NCBI RefSeq assembly: GCF_030272615.1
Contig: NW_026729262.1
Location: forward strand, 59,036 to 123,035
Direction of reading: 5' to 3'
DNA length: 64,000 nucleotides
Source: Cryptomeria japonica
Taxonomy: Eukaryota; Streptophyta; Pinopsida; Cupressales; Cupressaceae
In this document: piece after piece, positions 59,236 through 64,000 of the stretch
How the letters are laid out: every line of letters starts with the position of its first letter
How positions within the stretch are numbered: position 1 is the first letter of the stretch
Position numbers and translations under genes: made by a program
Notes under the pieces: generated by a model
Databases searched by the model: none
What the model was told of the DNA's origin: nothing
Seen by the model: only the letters and a program-made list of their open reading frames with translations

Positions 59236-61103
59236 TTAGAAATCCTTCATGGTTTCTTCTGCTTCCTGTACCAAAAGCATCATTGCTTTTGCCGCTTCCC
59301 TCAAATTAGTATTTTCCTGAGCAGTCTGGCTATCTTTCATCTTCATTTCCTTCTCCGTCGTAGTCTGCCTGGTTCTGCGCCTAGAGGTCTGGTGGCTTAG
59401 GCTGGAAGTAGGAGAATCTTCAATAACCACCAGGTTCTTCTCCTGGTTTTTCTTTTCCAGGTGATTCACCAGCGCATTCATATTCTGGGAGGAGACTTTT
59501 AGAACCTGGAGGCTATGATCCATAAGGCTTTTTGCGCTTTCTCATTTCTAGCCATCTAGGCATTGACATTGTCCATATCCTCCTCCACCTATTCCTTCAA
59601 AATTTTGATGACGTCCTCTAGGTGTTTTAGGTCGCCTTTAATCAAGTCTTTCTCCAGCCAGTCTTCCATTTCCATTTCTTCCTCTGCTTCACTATGCTCC
59701 ATTTCCTCGTGTTGCTTCCTAGAATCAGACATGTTGATCAACTTGTTGATCTAAACTTCCAACTCCCTCTGTTTACCCTGCATGCTGGTAATGTTTTCCA
59801 CCACCCACTTCTGAAAATTGAAGAATTCAAGGGTGTAATTGTGGGCGGTATCCAGAATGGTTTCTGCAGAATCCTTGCTTTGTTCCGTCTCCTCCGCATT
59901 AGGGTTTTCACCTTCCTTAGACTTCAGAGCCTCTTTCGCAGTTTCTGAGACATCAATATTATGTTGACAATTCTCAGAATTGCCCCCTTCCTCTCCTTCC
60001 CCATACTCCTCCTCCTTATTGATCTCCTTTTTAGAAGTTTCTTCATTATTTTTTCCTCCTTCTTCCTCACAAAGCACATCTATTTCTTCCTGCACAATAA
60101 TCTTCCTTTTTTTATGGGTAGGGGTTTTAGTCTCCTTAGTCGAACCAGAGTCTATGTTTTTCTCAAAAATTTGAGCATTGAGAATTAAAGGGTCATCCTT
60201 TGTTGCCCTAGTCTTATCCTTCATATATTCATAAATCAATAGAATGAGACCCTGGTGCACAAGAGGGTAGGAGTTGGGTTTTTTAATGCGGTCGGCCTAG
60301 CTCTCGTTAAGAGAAGAAGCAAGATAGAATGGTAAAGAAATTTTCACCCCATAGCAGAAGTGGTTCAAGATGGCGAAGTGATAGTTGTAAATTTTTGTAA
60401 ACCTACCATCCACAGTTAAATATTCCATTAATGCCCTAAGAATTTTTTGCCAGAAAGGTTTTACCTATTGGGGGGTGAAGTAAGATATATTAGCCTTCTT
60501 CTCTAGGTTGCTCTTATCATCCTCTATCTTAGGGAAGTTTTTTAAGGCCTTAACGGCGTACTTTCTATCCCTATAGAATTTGGTCCTCTCCATCTTGAGC
60601 CCTGTGACCTCCGAGATTAGGCTTTCATCAATGTGCCAAATTTCCCCAAACAGGGTAGCCTTGTTATTGCTCCAGCTTTTTGCGAACCCCTAAGAAACAG
60701 AGCTTCTACTACCATGGAGCTTCTCCATATAATCTGTGAACCCATGTCGATGGAGCCTTCTCCACACCTTCCTTTCACTCTTCCAGTGCTCACAACTAGA
60801 CGGTTCATTCCTGTTAAGGCTGCCTCCCATTCTGCTTTCTAGGTCACAATCACCTCTGTTGCAACTCTTGGCCCGCAATTAAAACTCTGTGTTTCTGGTT
60901 TCTCCTTGAAAAGATACTTTCACAATTTTGAAATTGCCTTTCATGTTCATACAAACTTGGCTATTATTACAATTACCTCTCGTACACATGTGTTCTTGGT
61001 TATGATGCCTAGAAGCACTCATCGACCGGCACTTCATCTGCCTCCAAACTCTGTCATTGGTACACGTTCCCCAGAATTCAATCATAATATTTGCTTGCTC
61101 CAT
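59236..61103 (-). pseudogene. LINE ORF3: extra ORF overlapping the end of ORF2, unknown function
   Basis: ATG at 61103 (M-E-Q-A-N-I-M-I-E-F-W), 26 nt upstream of the ORF2 stop and in a different frame, continuing about 620 codons to 59236. Seven in-frame stops (TAA 60881; TAG 60692, 60467, 60299, 59753, 59591, 59558) and one frameshift (about 59530) break it. The first part is Cys/His/Arg-rich (CTRGNCNNSQVCM, C-N-R-G-D-C). The middle (60180-60700) looks globular: FGEIWHIDESLISEV, KILRALMEYLTVDGRFTKIY, then HFAILNHFCYGVKISLPFYL. The C-terminal half is very acidic (Glu/Lys) and coiled-coil-like. I recognise no family. It could be a captured or retro-derived gene. Codon texture persists across all the stops, which argues that it was translated once. 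Confidence 0.65.
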
Positions 61104-64000
61104 TAAGGTGATCAAAATATAATTGTTCCTTAATCTCCCACTTAATGTGATCTTCCCCTATATATTTGACCCCCTTTTCCAAATTAACCCCTTCATTAGC
61201 AAGGATATCCACTACCTTGTTACCCTCTCTAAAAGTATAGGTTAAAATAATGCTAACATAGTTATTAAGGATAGTCTTAGCATTTTTAATAATATTAGCA
61301 ATATTCTAGGAGATTGAACTAATACCTTTGAGGGCTTGTATAATATTTAAGGAATCCCCTTCAAGCCAGATTTTATTAAATTTGAATTCCTGGGCTAACT
61401 GGAGGCTCTTAAGCATGGCCATAGCTTCAGCCACATGGTTGTTTTGGATTCCAAAAGGGGAAGCAAAAGCAACAATACACCTTCCTTGAGAATTTCTGAT
61501 AACTCCACCTCCACTAGCCTTTCCAGGGTTCCCTTTGGCAGCCCCATCAAAATTAACCTTTATCCAGTCATAATCAGGGAACCTCCAAACAATGTTTTCT
61601 CTCTTCTTCTTGTTATCCACTCTGTAGACCTTATCAATCAGGTTCCATTTAGTAATAATGCCTTTTTCCATATCATTCATGTTTATAATAGCCCATTGCT
61701 GATTATTCTTGTGAGGGATGTTGATGTTCTCCTTTATAGCCCTGCATATTTTTTCAAAGACAACCCGAGTATTACACTTTTCTTCCCTAAATATCATATT
61801 ATTCCTTTCTTTCCAAACGCCCCAGCATATCATGGGGAGGGTCAGGGACCACAAGTTTTTAATAATTTGGCATTTGGTAGGATAATTCCATTGCCATATT
61901 ATATCCTTAATGCTTTTGTTCATGACCCAATTAATTTTCCATTTTTCCCATATTTTACACCAGATTTCCCAAGTGAAGGAGCAATGAAAAAATAGATGAT
62001 CAATTGATTCCTCCTCCTTCTGACAGAGCTCACATCTGTTAGGGAAATTGAAACCCCTTCGAATTAAATTATCAATAGTAAGGATACTATTATGGGAAGC
62101 AAGCCAACAGAACATGTTGACTTTAGGGATCAAGATGTTGTTCCAAACTTTACTCCAAAAGGGATTGCGGATTTGAGAAAAAGTGTTTTTATAAGCAGAA
62201 GAAACTGTGAATTCACCTTTAGGGTCACTTTTCCAGAGGAAAACATCATCATAGTTGTTGTTAGGGGAAAAGGAGAGCAACTCTTTCTGAATAGAGGAAA
62301 GACCAAAATGGATGTCCTCAAGATTGGCCCATTTATTCTCCTTCCAATAGTCATAAACCATCAGTCCAAACCTCCTTTTACATTCTTCAATGACTTGATT
62401 GTTGTTTTGATCAAATAGGGCTTCATTCTTCATCCAGGGGTCTTCCCAAAACCTTATTCTATCACCTTTTCCAGGGACCCATCTAGCTCCAGCTTTTGCA
62501 ACTTTTATGGCTTTGGTAACACTATTCCAGATGAAAGATCCAGCTAAGATATCTTCATCATTGAGGATCCCTTGGATAGTTTGATTCTTAATGTATTTGT
62601 CAAACCAAATTTGGCTCCAGTATTTCTTAATGTCAAAAGCTCTCCATAATTGCTTGGCAAGAAGAGCTTTATTAAAAATTTTAATAATTTTAATCCCCAA
62701 CCCTCCTTTGTTCTTTGGTCTACACACCTTGTCCCATGCAATCAAAGGTATTCTCTTCTTTTCTTCAACTCCTGACCATAAGAATCTCTTTTGGATTCTT
62801 TCCATAGTTTCAACAATTTTAGCCAGAATACCAAATAGACTGAGGGCATAAACAGGGAGATTTTGAAGAGTTGCTTGGAGGAGCTGCATTTTCCCAGCTT
62901 GAGATAACATTGAGCCTTTCCATCCTACAAGTCTCTTATTAATTTTATCAATGATCATATTCCAGAAAGAATTTGGGGGAGCCATCCCTAAAGGAAGACC
63001 CGAGTAGGTAGAAGGCAACAAGTCCACTTTACATCCAATTATATTGGCTATTCTCTGTTGTCTTATGACCGGAGTATTGAGAAAGTACATAGCTGATTTG
63101 TCCTCGTTAACTAGTTGACCAGTTGGCAAAGCATAGGAGTAGAGAGTAGTTTTGAAGGCTTCAGCCTCCTTGACTAAAGAATATCCCATGATGATAGTAT
63201 CATCAACAAATTGTTGATGAGTGCAAAACACATTGGCAAAAGAAGGTTGAAGACCTCTAATAATTTTGCTTTGTTTCAATTTATGAATCATTCTACTCAT
63301 ACTTTCAGCCAGAATGGTAAAAAGGATAAGTGATATGGGGTGTCCTTGTCTTAGCCCTCTAGAGCTTTTTAAAAAATTTGTAGGAGATCCATTAACAAAA
63401 ATAGAGAACATAGGAGAGTGATTAGTTCTCTAATTATTTTGATAACCTTACCATCAAAACCAAAAGCCCCCATGATTTTAAATAGAACATCCCATTCAAC
63501 TCTATCATAAGCCTTTGCCAAATCCAACTTTATCAAGAAACCTTCTTTCTTTGTATTGCTGAGAGAGTTTATGTTCTCATGAACAAGAATGATTGAATCA
63601 AGAATCTATCTACCAAGAACAAATCCTTTTTGCTCTTCAGATATGATGAAGGGAAGCATCGCCAACATTCTAGTCATCATCACTTTGGATATTATTTTAT
63701 AGAAAGAGTTGCATAGACTAATAGGCCTAAATTTTCCCATAGAATCTTCCCCAGCAACTTTAGGGATTAAGGCAATAAAAGTGGAGTTCAATTCCTTAAG
63801 GAATCTTCTGGATCCAAAAAATTCTTTTACCGCATTAACCGTATCCTTCCCCACAATATTCCAAAATTCTTGAAAGAAAAACATAGGGAATCCATCAGGG
63901 CTTGGAGCTTTATCCCCTTTAAAGGAGAAGACTTCTTTTTTGATTTCTTCAGCAGACGAGATGACAACAAGGGTCTTATTCTGAAAAGGGTTTATAATAT
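61078..64000 (-). pseudogene. LINE ORF2: reverse transcriptase, zf-RVT and RNase H
   Basis: RT signatures in order: DKAPSPDGFP (63910), FIALIPKV and FRPISLCNSFYKIISKVM (63680-63790), LDLAKAYDRVEW (about 63505), GLRQGHPISLILF (63330), FVDDT catalytic box (63200, FADDT in most plant LINEs), SGLPLG. A zf-RVT region follows (FWSKVWNNILIPKV, CELCQKEEESIDHLFFHC, about 61960-62160). An RNase H domain of the plant type follows: VNFDGAAKGNPGKASGGGV (61500-61560), HVAEAMAML, LEGDSLNIIQAL, and after a TAG at 61306 a DILANEG-like end. The stop is TGA at 61080. A TAG at 63606 (GR-stop-IL, where families have GRQIL) and a frameshift near 63420 inactivate it. It is partial: the endonuclease is not in the window. 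Confidence 0.93.

Larger units (their letters stand above)
59058..64000 (-). mobile_element. L1-type plant LINE, 5' end outside the window
   Basis: Minus-strand element running off the right edge. It holds an RT / zinc-ribbon / RNase H ORF2, an overlapping ORF3, and a 3' UTR (59058-59235) ending GGGTTTCGGGTCCCTTAAAA then CCTGTTTTTAATTAATCAAAAA, a tail typical of plant LINEs. No LTRs. ORF1 and the endonuclease lie outside the window. A target duplication cannot be tested because the 5' end is missing. Confidence 0.85.

Noticed and set aside
61435-62418. Plus-strand frames of 186 and 108 codons
   Set aside because: Shadows of LINE ORF2, which is clearly coding on the minus strand.

Overview
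This window looks like a retrotransposon-packed intergenic block from a large plant nuclear genome. A gymnosperm/conifer-like genome is the best guess, from the nested LTR elements, long microsatellites, an L1-type LINE with a plant RNase H, and decayed PPR, P450 and EF-1alpha fragments; this is an inference, not proof. I see no intact host gene and no tRNA or rRNA gene. Every recognisable coding segment carries stops, frameshifts or truncations.

Layout. 1-6270: AT-rich DNA and an old degenerate repeat array, split by a 2.9-kb nonautonomous Copia-type element (1731-4637, TSD ATCAT). 6473-7706: solo LTR, then degraded coding-like DNA. 9284-10277: a 994-bp DNA-transposon/MITE-like element. 11640-13508: EF-1alpha and PPR pseudogene fragments on the minus strand; the PPR copy is cut by a solo LTR (12337-12700, TSD CATAT) and by a large minus-strand element A (13509-30392, TSD GCTTC). 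Element A contains a Gypsy-like block E (pieces about 15030-17153 and 24950-26500), which contains element B (17154-24949, plus strand, TSD GTTGAC). 30425-31075: another Gypsy-like LTR. 32970-37124: element C (minus strand). 37780-38490: P450 pseudogene. 38514-43160: decayed Gypsy gag with a 1.15-kb insertion. 43165-45225: a tandem array of about 155-bp units. 45262-47372: two larger tandem duplications. 49020-49960: a CT/GA foldback. 52125-53010: LINE ORF1 remnant. 56159-58816: nonautonomous LTR element F (TSD TAGAT). 59058-64000: a minus-strand LINE running off the right edge.

The most interesting biology is shared by elements A, B and C. Each has LTRs and, where its 5' end survives, a methionine-tRNA-type primer site. 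Each encodes ORF1, a coiled-coil protein with three to five CCHC zinc knuckles, followed by a large ORF2 that is not protease, integrase, reverse transcriptase or RNase H. The ORF2s of A, B and C are homologous to each other by eye, so this is a family of pol-less elements with a conserved second protein of unknown role, presumably moved by enzymes supplied in trans. The LINE at the right end also carries an unexpected third ORF overlapping the end of its RT/RNase H ORF. In B and in the LINE third ORF, nearly all in-frame stops are TAG or TAA where a glutamine codon would fit, with no TGA; this suggests C-to-T decay of methylated, silenced copies.
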